From the NCBI GenBank assembly GCA_022478985.1, contig JAKSZP010013313.1:62001-126000 (forward strand): 64,000 nt of DNA. Reading direction: 5' to 3'. The notes below the pieces were generated by a model that saw only the letters and a program-made list of their open reading frames with translations, did no database searches and was not told where the DNA came from. Position numbers and translations under genes: made by a program. This document shows, piece by piece, positions 45,001 through 55,159 of the stretch. The stretch's first letter is position 1, and the number at the start of each line of letters is the position of its first letter. Source of the DNA: Massospora cicadina (Eukaryota; Entomophthoromycota; Entomophthoromycetes; Entomophthorales; Entomophthoraceae).

Positions 45001-46000
45001 TTGATGGCCTCTTCCAGCAACCATCCTAGAAGGGCCCCACTCCACTACTTTCTTCTTTGTCCAGCCCGCCTTCATCAAGTCAGATGCATGGCTGGAGGGA
45101 TATGGGTATATGACCATTGTAAGGCTTTGGTAGCCTTAAAACTGGCCACAATTCCTGGAAGTGCATCCTCTGGAAAGAATATGGTATTGTACCATTCCAG
45201 AGTGGTATAGACTGGAATGGTATATTGAGCCCATTCAAAGGTGATTGAAAAATTTGGGAACCTTTTCATATAATTAATTAATTCCATTGAGGTAAGACCT
45301 GAGCTCCCAATGGCCTGGGCAAATTTCACTGGTATGCCAGCCTTATTATACTCCATTGTATTAAGGTGGTCAATTCTGGACACCATCCATGCCTTTGTAT
45401 CCACCAGCATCAAATCTTCCCAAATGGCATCTTTGACTAATTTGTGTTTGAGGGGGAGTTTCATCTATTCCAGGGTATCCTCAGTTTGTATCTGTGACGA
45501 TTTGAAAAACAGAGTCATGTCAAGCAATATCTGGGTGTTGAGCTAGCTCTTGGCAGCCCTGGCAGAAAATTTATGGTCCCGCCAGATGGATGTGATGGTG
45601 GGTGTAATATTTTTTGAGATCCACTGCATGCCATTGAGTATGGAAACTGCAGTGTATCCCATTGCTTAATATTGTGGGAGGACATGCCACAATATGCTAA
45701 TATATCCTTCTGGATAGAAGTATACTTCACTGGGGCACTTGTTAATAACTTGACTGTGGTTGGTGTTTCAGCCCCTTCTGGCTACACTTTTTTTTTTTGT
45801 ATGAACTTTCCCAGGCTCCAATCCTTCAGATTTGGTTCCAAATACTCCTTCATCCCCATCAGTGATGATCCCCAGTAGCTTGCTTGGTCTTGCAGATCAA
45901 TTTTAGGCTGATTTTACCCCCCTATATCAACTGGGATTTGTCAGGGATTGTCTCCAATAATTGGTTGGGGATTGTCCCCAATGGTTCACTCAATTTTGCA
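42032..46000 (-). pseudogene. LINE B ORF1, unusually long, with CCHC zinc knuckle
   Basis: Minus-strand frames 45515-45730, 45075-45464, 44265-44579, 43934-44263, 43186-43653, 43043-43237 and 42436-42633 follow one another in element order. The only recognised motif is a canonical zinc knuckle VCQSCYQTSHTMAQC at about 43517-43560 (C-x2-C-x4-H-x4-C), then a Lys/Ser/Gln-rich tail. The N-terminal part (LVDTKAWMVSRIDHLNTMEY, LLLYQLGFSLTDALEWQNLE) is helical and unidentified. ORF1 of LINEs binds RNA; at more than 1,000 codons this one would be much longer than usual. Frameshifts and stops separate the segments. Confidence 0.6.
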
Positions 46001-46579
46001 GTTTGATTATAGTTGAGAATCATCCTCCCCCTGACTGGTCTTTGTTGGGAATGGTCTCTAATATTTTCTTTGAGTGATCAAGGCAAGTGTCATTGAAGAG
46101 TTTTTCCATCCCAGTCAAAAACTTTTTTTGGTGTTGCACTGCTGATTAGGGCCCTTCACTTTTGCTGGTTGATTTGGTTTTGGACTCCAATTCAACCAAT
46201 ACTTCATTGATATTTTTTGAAAAGAATTCCTGAAAGGCCCAATCCCCTTCCCTAGTTGAGGTTTAGTATGGAATGTCCCAACACTGCAGTCCTTGGTATT
46301 GCTTCATGCACTCTGAGGGTGTTGTCAATCATATAGTTTGCAGCAAAAACCAATCCTGTGGAGTTGGTTGCATTTACTTCACTTATTGCTGGGTTCTTGA
46401 GTTTATTTGAGTATCTTTTGTCATGTGTATTGTCACCAATTTGTTATTGGTTGAGCAGTTATTGTTGTCCATCAAGCATTGGCCTGTGTCACCAGGAAGT
46501 TATCCAGATGGTACTATGTCCATTTTGGCATATTTTTTAATTAATAGCATATTTAGCATGAGAAAGCTATCCATTTCTT

Positions 46580-46730
46580 TGTGCTTAGCACAGATAGGCA
46601 AAAGGACCTACTTGTGCTAAGTGGTTGGCTGTGGGGTACTGCACTATAGGTGCAGTATCTCACTAGCAGGTGGGATGTTCTCTCTAGTCTTGCACTGGTC
46701 ACTTTTGAATGTAAAAGTGAGCTTCACAAG
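46580..46730. other. Cluster of short hairpins
   Basis: CTTAGCACA...TGTGCTAAG (arms near 46584 and 46613), ACTGCACTATAGGTGCAGT near 46640 and CACTTTTGAATGTAAAAGTG near 46700 are consecutive inverted repeats. Possibly the 5' untranslated part of LINE B or a separate small element; no further evidence. Confidence 0.3.
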
Positions 46731-46926
46731 AGAAAGGTACCCTGCAAGGCTAACCACCCTGGTAAATTATCTATATAAATTATTAAAAAAGTACAAATAT
46801 CTTTAGAAATTTAGAAGTGTGAAATTTAGTTATAATATAAATGAAAACTCTTAATAGAACTCCATTTTTTTCTATTCCCACCTATGGTTTGTGATTGCCC
46901 TTCTAAATCTTTATTTTAAAGCAAGT

Positions 46927-46942
46927 GTAAAAACTTGCTCTA
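46927..46942 (+). repeat. Target-site duplication of the SINE, left copy
   Basis: GTAAAAACTTGCTCTA, identical to 47228-47243. Confidence 0.95.
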
Positions 46943-47227
46943 AAGGGGAGGAACCCAAGTGGTAGAATAGGGACCTCTACCGCTGCCTCCCCTAATTCGA
47001 TTCCGGTACTGGAACTTTGGGTAGGGGACGATTATGACTGTGTTGGCTTTGCGCATCAATGCCCCAAACCGAGATAGCGAATAGCAAAGGCGGTCCATGG
47101 AGTTCCTGGCCTATCATACGCTGCGCATGGAGGGTTTCCGGATTTTATCCTCCTTTCCCATTCATTCGATTTCCCTTAATAGGTGCGGTATCGTCCCCAG
47201 GTCGGCCCACCTCGAATAAAATAAAAA
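46943..47227 (+). mobile_element. tRNA-derived SINE
   Basis: 285 bp bounded by a perfect 16-bp duplication. The head carries a pol III A-box-like AGTGGTAGAAT at 46958-46968 and a B box AATTCGATTCC at 46994-47004. The head as a whole (AGTGGTAGAAT, then GCCTCCC, then the B box) is most like tRNA-Gly, which is an inference. The 3' end TCCCCAGGTCGGCCCACCTC followed by AATAAAATAAAA resembles the ends of LINE A, LINE C and LINE D, so their RT probably mobilised it. It is the best-preserved mobile insertion here and lies about 600 bp upstream of the Rcf2 gene. Confidence 0.93.
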
Positions 47228-47243
47228 GTAAAAACTTGCTCTA
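47228..47243 (+). repeat. Target-site duplication of the SINE, right copy
   Basis: GTAAAAACTTGCTCTA, identical to 46927-46942. Confidence 0.95.
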
Positions 47244-47298
47244 GATTAGAATACAATGCAAGTTTTTTGGTATTGATTCTGAGTCTTCTTTATTCAGC

Positions 47299-47449
47299 TT
47301 TCTGTTTGTATACAGTTACTGAGGAAATTGGATGGTTTTCAGAAGTATCCAGTGAGTTCCTTAAACTACTGACTACAGATTATCTGATATCATTGGTACA
47401 AGATTTAACCCATCTTGAAAAATCAGATCTCACTTTTACGACATTATAA
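47299..47449 (+). CDS. Possible exon of an unidentified protein
   Basis: Plus-strand frame reading VTEEIGWFSEVSSEFLKLL and then ISLVQDLTHLEKSDLTFTTL, ending in TAA at 47447-47449. It is preceded by TACAG at 47294-47298, a plausible splice acceptor, with another acceptor-like TTCAG about 18 bases earlier. The segment is amphipathic and helical, unlike the mobile elements around it, and sits just upstream of Rcf2 on the same strand. The rest of the gene may have been displaced by the SINE and other insertions. No family recognised; it could be chance. Confidence 0.3.
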
Positions 47450-47852
47450 ACTAAGATTGAATCATGTTTTGATAATTTAGCTCGGTAAAACTAGTATGAT
47501 TTAACGTTGCCTCGATGCCAAAATATTAGACGTAACAGTTTATAATTGGCTATTAGGTTTATCTCTCTTTCCTGCCAAAATGAAAAAGGAGTTGGGAGCG
47601 CTTTGATGATCTATTCCCCACTTTTCTATTAGTTGATATTGAAGTCAGCTATGTCATTTTAAGCTCAAAATAGTTCTCATATGAGCTATTAGACGAATTA
47701 AATAACTTGATTCACTCGAGGTATTAAACTTGATGGATTACCATTTCTGACAACTTTTGGAATAACCCGCCAATGTGAATAAAGCTCAGTTTACCCAATT
47801 TATAAAACTAGAATCCAAACTCATAAAGAACCTTGTATTTGAAGCAGATAGC

Positions 47853-48453
47853 ATGAAAATACTGACTCAAAGCGAGTTGGACGACGCCAACAAGGTCTTT
47901 TTTTACAACGGGGTTAAAGGAGCTATTGGATGTGCCGCAGCAGCTTTAGGGGCTACCTTTTTTCTACACCGTTATACACGGTTTGGAAAGTCATTCACTC
48001 TCCCTTTTAAGGCCTTTTTCGTGACATCATGTGAGCATTTTATTCTATCCTTCTTATTTATTTTTAGCCTTAACTGCTGGTTTTGTAATCTGTGGCGAAC
48101 ATGCCTTGATAGAATACGATAGAGCGCAGTATTCCTCTCAACTTGCCGAGAAGAAAATTGTGGAAAGTGCTGAGCAACCTTCTCTTATCCGGGCAAAAAA
48201 TTTCTATTCTCAGATTACCGTTATCATATTGTGGCTGCTTCCTGGGTAGGTGGCATGTCACTGGCGGGCCTTCACCTATACCGCAAAAGGCAAGGGCTTC
48301 TATTTTACATGACTCATCTTTAAAAGATATTTAACCATTCCTCAAAAACTGGTTGAGGCAAGAGTATACGCCCAAGCAATCACTTTGGGATCTATGGCTG
48401 CCATCGCAATCTTTTCTGCTGGGGCTACAAACGATCCAAAGAGAAAACAATGA
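47853..48453 (+). CDS. RCF2: Respiratory supercomplex factor 2-like protein (HIG1 domain), four exons
   Basis: Mitochondrial inner-membrane protein that associates with cytochrome c oxidase and respiratory supercomplexes in yeast. Exons 47853-48030, 48068-48166, 48214-48289 and 48327-48453 give 159 residues. The start MKILTQSELD matches the usual Rcf2 beginning; upstream in-frame codons offer only GTG. Visible features: GVKGAIGCAAAALGATFFLH (first membrane segment), PFKAFFVTSSLTAGFVI (second), YRYHIVAASWVGGMSLAGLH (third), and the HIG1 signature YLTIPQKLVEARVYAQAITL leading into the last membrane segment. Introns are 37, 47 and 37 nt; the third is GC-AG. All junctions keep frame and restore conserved residues. 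No damage seen, so probably functional. Confidence 0.88.
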
Positions 48454-48568
48454 GAAGTATAGTAGCCAATTGTAGTTACCGATTGAGGATATACTTTACG
48501 ATCTAGGGTTGATGGTGTTTTAGAATTCATTAATCTTTTTTATTTGGAATATTTTACCGACTATTTTC

Positions 48569-49040
48569 TTGCACTATGACCGCAATAAATTCGTGTCTCT
48601 TTTTAGGGTTGATTATTTAAAAACAGAGCTCGTTATAAACAGTCTTTTTCACCTTCTATATTTTTCAAATGCTTTTCTAGTTATTGGATCAAGTCATTCT
48701 GGTATTTTTGAGGGTGGAAAAGCTACGGTCTTGCTTTATAACGTTTTAAAATTGTCATGTTTTGCTTTTTTAATGCCGTTTAGTATCAAATTCGGATGGG
48801 ATATAGCTAAAGTTATATTTGGCGCGTATTGTTTATCTGGTTCTGAGGGTCTATCATGTGTTGGTAATACTTGACATAAGTGCTGCGACAACGTTTATTT
48901 TCGAAAATTTTAGGAAATTTTTTAAGCTTCGCTTTAAAGCGACTTTTTATAAGCTGTATTCTAAGCAAAATTATTTCATTAAGGTAAACTTTGGCATAAA
49001 CGTTGGTTTAGTTTCATTTATGAGAACCCACTATATTTAG
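48569..49040 (+). CDS. Unidentified multi-pass membrane protein, partial gene model
   Basis: Frame 48569-48874 encodes hydrophobic stretches (LVINSLFHLLYFSNAFLVIG, VLLYNVLKLSCFAFLMPFSI) followed by KFGWDIAKVIFGA. A second frame, 48819-49040, continues with VYHVLVILDISAATTFIFEN and then a basic tail (FFKLRFKATFYKLYSKQN). The two join if 22 bases between GCGC and GGTC (about 48828-48849, GT...AG) are removed, or if there is a frameshift. A TTTTAG at about 48602-48607 may be the acceptor of an upstream intron, and GTAAAC...TTTAG at about 48985-49012 another intron. No family recognised. It could be a host gene or a decayed one. Confidence 0.45.
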
Positions 49041-50326
49041 CAATTTACAAGTTGCTTTCAGCTGACGGGGTACTGGGAGAACTTTTTTATAAGAACCTAT
49101 TTAGCTATTGTGAGGAACATGCTTAATGGATGGCTTTACTATTGGCAAATAAGTAAGCAACCACTGCTTATTTGTGATATGCGTTAATTAAAAACTGTCA
49201 GCCAACCCTGTTTACTAACACTTAAACTACTTATGGGCTTTAACCTAGAGAGATAACCTTGTTTTCAATTTACATGAAAACGAACCATTTGTAAATATTA
49301 TAATTTTAATGTGCAAATGCTAACCTATCATAACAATTACAAATAGGGTACCAGTGCAGCAAAAAGTAGAAGTAAATATCATTTCACAACACTTTGAACC
49401 AATTGCTTATAGTATGTGATGAAAAAACTGTATGTGTCAACCCTCTAGCGCATGCACGCTAAAAATGTGCCAATTTGCTCAGTGATTTGTAATATTTACA
49501 AATGGTTATCTTTCTAGGGTTAGTAAAAGATTAACTTGGATGTTTTAAGCATACTAAAATTATAAGTTGAATCTTACAGCTTTGGCAGAAGGTTTTTAAA
49601 CAATGGACCAGTTGCTGGTGAGAAGTAAAAGATTTTGCGACAATAGTATTAAAGGTAAATTTAAATGCTTGCAGGAGATACATGACCGTAGAATTATCAA
49701 GAAAATTAGCTTAAGAATATTCATATTATGCTAATTGATTGGTAGTTAAAATTTACCTTTTAATGCAGGTTAATAACATTTGTCAAACAAAAATTAAAAA
49801 TCAATAACAGCGGTCAACAAAATTTCAATAAAATTTTTGAGTAATAAATCTACTACCTTTTAGGTTTACCTAGAAGGCCATTACTAAAGTGAAGAAAGCA
49901 ATAATAAAGAAAATGGGCGTATAGCTTTAATAATCAATTATACACTTTTCAGTTGAAAGTCACAACCCCAACACTAAATATGGATAAGCAAATGACTTGT
50001 GCTTATAATGAGGTAGCTAAGCTTACCATCTATTAGGCTATCAACTCTATAGCTAGTAAAGTAATTAATGTATAGATTTCAATAGATTAAAATTTTAGCA
50101 TTTAAACAAATAACATATACAGGTTCTTTTTTGATTTTATCTTATTATAGATATCTACATGTGAAGTAGACCTAAGAGATTAGATAGAGAATGGGTTTAT
50201 ATATTTCTATAAAGATTAAAAGTGTAGCATTCTTTTTTGTCATATGTAGAAAAGTAGTATGATTTGATTTAGAAAGTTTTTTAATATAAAATTGTTAAAA
50301 AAGCTATCAATTTAATACATCTTATA
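49041..50326. other. AT-rich intergenic sequence
   Basis: No supported gene, RNA or repeat boundary. Base composition is similar to the host-gene island rather than to the elements. Confidence 0.4.
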
Positions 50327-50605
50327 AACCCTTTCACTGATTTGATGCATATATGCGTCCAAAAAATAGGGTTTGTGTAAATCTAAAAACGCATATAACT
50401 GTCCAAAAAAGGAGGGTTGTGTAAATCTAAAAACGCATAAATGTGCCCAAAAAATGAGAATTACATATATTTATTTAAACTTTTATCAAATATTTGTGTT
50501 ACAGACAAGGACCAAAATAATTAAAAACTTGGATGTCGGTTAAGAAATTTTTACCAAATTTAAGGGCCAAAAACAGCAGATTTTTTTTGAAAATCATTGA
50601 AAGGG
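50327..50605. repeat. Possible second TTAA-type MITE
   Basis: Left end CCCTTTCACTGATTT and right end AAATCATTGAAAGGG are near-perfect inverted repeats, and the right end abuts TTAA at 50606. The left side reads AAA rather than TTAA. Inside are two direct copies of TGTGTAAATCTAAAAACGCA (near 50374 and 50421). Confidence 0.5.
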
Positions 50606-50609
50606 TTAA

Positions 50610-50812
50610 CCCTTTGCACACAAGAGGTGACTCTCACTCAACACATGATTTGATGCTGCAACTTGAGAGGTGACTCTCGCTCACCACTTAAATATAAACA
50701 GACATTGCCATGCATTGAGTTTCTGCATCAAAACAAGTGGTGAGTGAGTCACCTCTCGAGGTGCAGTATCAAATCATGTGGTGAGTGAAAGTCACCTCTT
50801 GAGTGCAAAGGG
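50610..50812. mobile_element. piggyBac-like MITE, long inverted repeat with TTAA duplication
   Basis: 203 bp flanked by TTAA (50606-50609 and 50813-50816). Ends are CCCTTTGCAC and GTGCAAAGGG; arms of about 80 bases pair with roughly nine mismatches around a loop of about 45 bases, with GAGGTGACT repeated twice in each arm. TTAA targets and CCC/GGG ends are hallmarks of the piggyBac superfamily. No transposase in the window, so it is non-autonomous. A further terminus CAAGTGCAAAGGGTTAA occurs at 50913-50929. Confidence 0.85.
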
Positions 50813-50929
50813 TTAATTTGTATATGTAATAATTTTAAGTTAAGGGTAAGAAATTCACCAAAAATGCTGTGAACATCTTGAGTTACTGGTTTGTCCACGC
50901 AAAAATAGCCTCAAGTGCAAAGGGTTAAT

Positions 50930-52382
50930 AGCAGATATGGCTCAGGATCAACCTGTTAGCAAATAGCCTTATGAGAAGCTTTCTCTGTTATGGGCGTAGG
51001 ATAAGCTATTTAAATTATTTAATTTAGAATGTACTAAACAAGTTATGGTAAATGCAGGTTCAAAAAAGCTTTGCATCAATTAAGCTAACATAAAATGAGA
51101 TCAATCTATAGCTGTCTCAAGGCTTTTAAGCTATAACATTATAACTTATATTTTTTTACTTCAATTTATTTTGAATTGATCATAAATACTTTAATATCTG
51201 CTAAGCTGAAAAACCTTAGTAAAAGCTTGTTTGATATAAGATTAATTCAAGCATCAAGGAAATGCTTAAATAATATTAATAATATTCTCATCTTTATACT
51301 AAGCTTATAGGCATTACATATAACTATCACTTTAAAAGAAGTTATTAAAGGCATAAAAAGTTCTAAGCCTCTTAGTATAGATCTGAGAATAGATGGTCTA
51401 GTAGGAGATTTTCTGCCATTAACCAGTTTTACAAAGGTATGAGCCTCCCACACATAAAATATAAACCATGGCATAATATTTACCTAAGGTTGACCCACCT
51501 CAGATATGTTTTATTTCTTTTAAAGCTTCATAAAGCTAGACATGAAATACACAAACAGTTCTATATTAGCGCTCTTACATCGAGCATTAACTTAATCATA
51601 TGACTATAGATTCCATATAACTTATTAATCATGAACATGACTAACAATGCCATATATGCCCAAATTTCTTAAGAGATGTACAAGCTACCCAATAAAACTA
51701 TTATTAAGTTTATACCAAAGTAAATTTTAGATAACAAATATTATTTTTCTATAATCTCCCCTGAAGCAAAGGTAGCACCTAGATATTAAAAGAACAAATT
51801 CCATTGACCTCAGCTATAGATATGATTTTTGGGATCCTAAATATTATCTTTTAACAGATTCACATGACTTATATACTATAATATAATTTGAAAACCATAT
51901 TGTTTGTTATGTAGCACAGCAATAGAAGAATGGGATCCAGACTAGGATGCCTTATAACTATCAGTAGGAGCCATAAACACCAAGGCATCTCTACACCTAT
52001 AATATGATAATAAATTTGTTTTGAAGAGTGAGGTTTTCACTTAATGTGGAATGAAGAAGGGTTGATGGGCTCTTAAGTGAATCTGCACTATAACCTCCTT
52101 GACAGGCTTTGCATATTATATCTTGTTCATTGCTCTTACAACAACTTGCAACAACTTAAGGTTCTCCTTAAATCTCATATTATTCCAAGAGAAAATTTCC
52201 AATATTTTAAAAGCTTAAAACTTTCAAATCTAGGAAATTATTTTTATAAAATAGGAAATAACAATGATAACCCAACACCCTACCATTAGCAGGGTGCTAG
52301 GGTTTATAGCTAGACGTGTGGGGAAGGGCTTATACTGTGAAAAGATGGTAGGCTATTAAAACTATTATCAAATCCATAATGA
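50930..52382. other. AT-rich intergenic sequence
   Basis: Only short frames (51247-51474 minus, 52077-52289 plus) without domains. No RNA gene or element edge recognised. Confidence 0.4.
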
Positions 52383-52396
52383 AAGTTTTAAAAGCT
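52383..52396. repeat. Target-site duplication of LINE D, left
   Basis: AAGTTTTAAAAGCT, identical to 56080-56093. Confidence 0.85.
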
Positions 52397-52539
52397 TTTT
52401 TTAACTGAGGCAAGCCAACCAGGGGGCGGAAAATACCAAAACAGAAACTCCAAAACTAAACTAACCAAACAACATGAACTGACCACCCTTAATGAGCAGC
52501 GGGAAACACAAAAGAAATGAGAAAACAACCTACCAATTG

Positions 52540-54060
52540 GCACAGTGGTGAGCCGCTTATCCCACCATGGTGGAGGGGGATGGGGTTCAGGTGGATCATC
52601 ATTGGGTTCAGCATTGAAGAATCAGATCAATAATGATAGCAAGGGGGTTGGGGCATCCATGGGATGAGGGTCAAGGTGAAGTAGATGATTGTTGAGGTTG
52701 ACAATTTGGGCCTGGATCAAAGCCTCTATGAGTTCAGCAACATGGTGTTCAGCTTGGATGCAGGCATTGGGAAGTTGGACTAATTTTGCAATGTTAGCTC
52801 TGGTGATGTGTAGATGGGGAGAAATCTGCTGTTCAGTGACATGTCTGGCAGCGGTGGTGGAAGTTTCATGGAGGCGTTTGATTTCCTCTTTTGCAATAGG
52901 AGGGAAATCAGGGGGAACAAGGGGTGCAGTCCTTTTTTAAATTCTGTGACAGATTTTCCCAAGGTTCTGCAAAGACAGAAATTTTTGGGTGAGGCCACCA
53001 TGACCTCAGCAAGCTGGTGGTTGTTTTGGAAAGGGGTAGCATTGGGTTTGAGGACATATTGGTTTGTCAGGGATGAGGCATCAAAGTATTAATTCAGATA
53101 AGATAATAAATCAATTGGATAACCTGGTAATGGGACAATTTCACCAGATTTGGTCACTTCATCCAATAAGTTCCAGGGATTTTGGTTACTTGGGAAGCTT
53201 TGGTGATAGGTGGTTATGGTTGGGTAAGTTTTGAGGTGGGGGAATTTTTGGATTGAAAATGGGTCCAAACCTGCTCCCAATTGGTTGACATGAGTGTAAA
53301 TTGGTTGGCTTGGATTTGGGTTGCTTGATTTTGCTGCTGATTCATCAGGTGCACAACCTGAAGGGGGCAGCTAAAATTCCCACTCAAACACTGTTGGTGT
53401 GGCCTCATGGGTGGAGTTGGCCATGGTTGCAGGGTTTGAATTGTATTGACATGTTTTTTGTTTGGTCCAACTCATGGCAGAGGGGGCAAATTGTGCAACT
53501 GTTGTCAATGTGAGCCTAAAAGAAATGGTCAGGTGCAGATGGGATATAGGCACATGGTGGATGTGTTGGGCCATGTTCAGCTGGTAAGGTAATGATGGCC
53601 ATTTCCTGAGGTGCTGCAAGGCTTTCAGCACCACTTGGGACAATATATTGGATGATGGGAGTTTGCCATAAGTGGACAGCCCTGACATCAACTCCTCATA
53701 AAGTGTTTAAGAGGAATGTGTGAGGGGAGGTTTGCAAAGGTTACCACAAGTGTGGTATCATCTGGGAGACATGTTTGGGTGGTGGTAATGGAGGTGTTTT
53801 TGTATATTAAGGGCATAGATGCTGTGGTGGCTGCATCCTCTTCAGTGAGGAACCTATATTAAAATAGCCCTTATAAGGGTGGAAGTCTATAAATCCTTCC
53901 AGTGCGGTGGTGGCAGTTGCCAGCTCAATTATCATTTTGTCAGTATATGGGAAGAGATGTCCATATCTGACTCAGAGGCAAAAGTGGATATTGGATCAAG
54001 GTAGGGCTAAGGGCTGGGGGTGGGTTGGGTAGACTTTTTCAAGGTGGAATGCTAAGTCCC
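52540..54060 (-). pseudogene. LINE D protein frame, unidentified
   Basis: Minus-strand frames in order: SGRYVPLRDLAFHLEKVY (about 54070), MIIELATATTALEGFIDFHP (about 53940), a Cys-rich CTICPLCHELDQTKN at about 53453-53500 followed at a distance by KPCNHGQLH, a Gln/Asn-rich segment (MNQQQNQATQIQANQF), and a helical C-terminal part (KEEIKRLHETSTTAARHVTE, AKLVQLPNACIQAEHHVAEL). The C-x2-C...C-x-H spacing recalls half a RING or other zinc module, but similarity is too thin for a name. Stops and frameshifts interrupt it. It may be an ORF1-type RNA-binding protein. Confidence 0.5.
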
Positions 54061-54102
54061 TTAGAGGGACATAGCGTCCAGATGTAAGTGGCAGACTGGA
54101 TG

Positions 54103-54796
54103 TGTAACGAACTAGGCTCCCAAGGCCCAGCCCACCACCAGCCCTAACATCCACCCCCATATCTGGCCATACTGACCCCAAAGAGTCCTGTCCTATTGGG
54201 TGACCTTGCCAGGTACACTGGGCCAAGGTGCATCCCTTACGCCCTCAGTTGCCTCAGGGTCACTGGGCTGAGGTGCAGCCAACTGGCCTCTGATACCTTG
54301 GGCCACTCTGGCTCCTTCCCCTCTCACCAGGGCAAGGCCACTTTCAAAAGGATCCCAGTGCGTCCACCCCCTTCCTCCTCCTCCTATGGCCCCACCATCC
54401 GCGCCCCCAACCTTGATTAAATAAAACAATATAAATTATAATAAATAAGCAAGTCTAGTGAATGCGGCCTTTATTAGGTGAACGCAAAGTCAGAATAGAA
54501 TTCCAATACTGAGGTCCATCGGGGCTGACCTCAGATTGAAATACTACAAAAAAAGGCTAAATGAATTGTTGGTCATGAGGGGCGCAAAAGCCTCCAGAAT
54601 TGGCCCTAACAACTTGGCAGTGAATGGGGGAATCCTCAGGACGGACAACCACTTAACTATTAAATTTAATTAATTATTCCATTATTGACCTGAATAGGAA
54701 AATCCTACTCAGAATAATGGAATTGCAACTATTGAGGCACACAAATTTCATAATTTCCACCTTATGAGATCCATGTAACAATTGTCAATTGTTAAA
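54103..54796 (+). repeat. LTR 1 of the TRIM-like element
   Basis: 694 bp, starts TGTAACGAACTAGG. Aligned end to end with 55160-55893. Confidence 0.88.
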
Positions 54797-55159
54797 TTAC
54801 CCTTCTATAAAAACCTGGTGGATCCCAATCCAAACTGGCAGAGCAGGCAAGCAGCGACCAACAACCTAGCTGATAGAGGACCTTTTTCTGCAAGCAATTT
54901 GGGGGAATTGACCCGGAAGTCCAGAGCCCCTGGATCAAATCAATGGGTTCTCTGGAGGTCTCCTGGCGGTCACAAAAGGCCATCAACCGCCAGAAGTCTG
55001 GCCCACCCCCCAAGCTCCCCATCCCCTTTGTGGGAAGGCCCCACAAAACTCACAAAAGGATCGATGAACCATGGCAATGCTTGGGACATTGACTGTGGCC
55101 CATCTTACAGGCTGGCTGGTAACCACAGCCCACCGAAGAAAAGGTGACTATTGGAATAT

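Larger units (their letters stand above)
32560..46300 (-). mobile_element. Non-LTR retrotransposon LINE B, split by Gypsy E3
   Basis: A minus-strand LINE of a different family from A and C. ORF2 (endonuclease, RT) lies at 32650-36110. Upstream sequence continues from 36115 to 36275 and, after E3 and its AGGAG duplication, on from 42032 towards 46 kb. Across the junction the minus-strand frame stays open (KSLKFNLLNLL on one side, PPSLVFGVVPI on the other), which shows that one element was split. Own length is about 8 kb. Both outer ends are approximate; no target duplication was found. Confidence 0.75.

Noticed and set aside
45788..45800. T-run as LINE tail or terminator
   Set aside because: It sits inside minus-strand ORF1 sequence of LINE B with no element boundary or duplication beside it.
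46943..47010. Intact tRNA gene
   Set aside because: Pol III boxes are present, but no cloverleaf forms, and the sequence continues into a SINE body with its own target duplications.
50370..50445. CRISPR-like direct repeats
   Set aside because: Only two copies of a 20-bp repeat within a MITE-like element in a eukaryotic genome.
53450..53500. RING finger in the LINE D protein
   Set aside because: Only the first half of a C-x2-C...C-x-H pattern is seen and no second zinc site follows; spacing may be coincidental.
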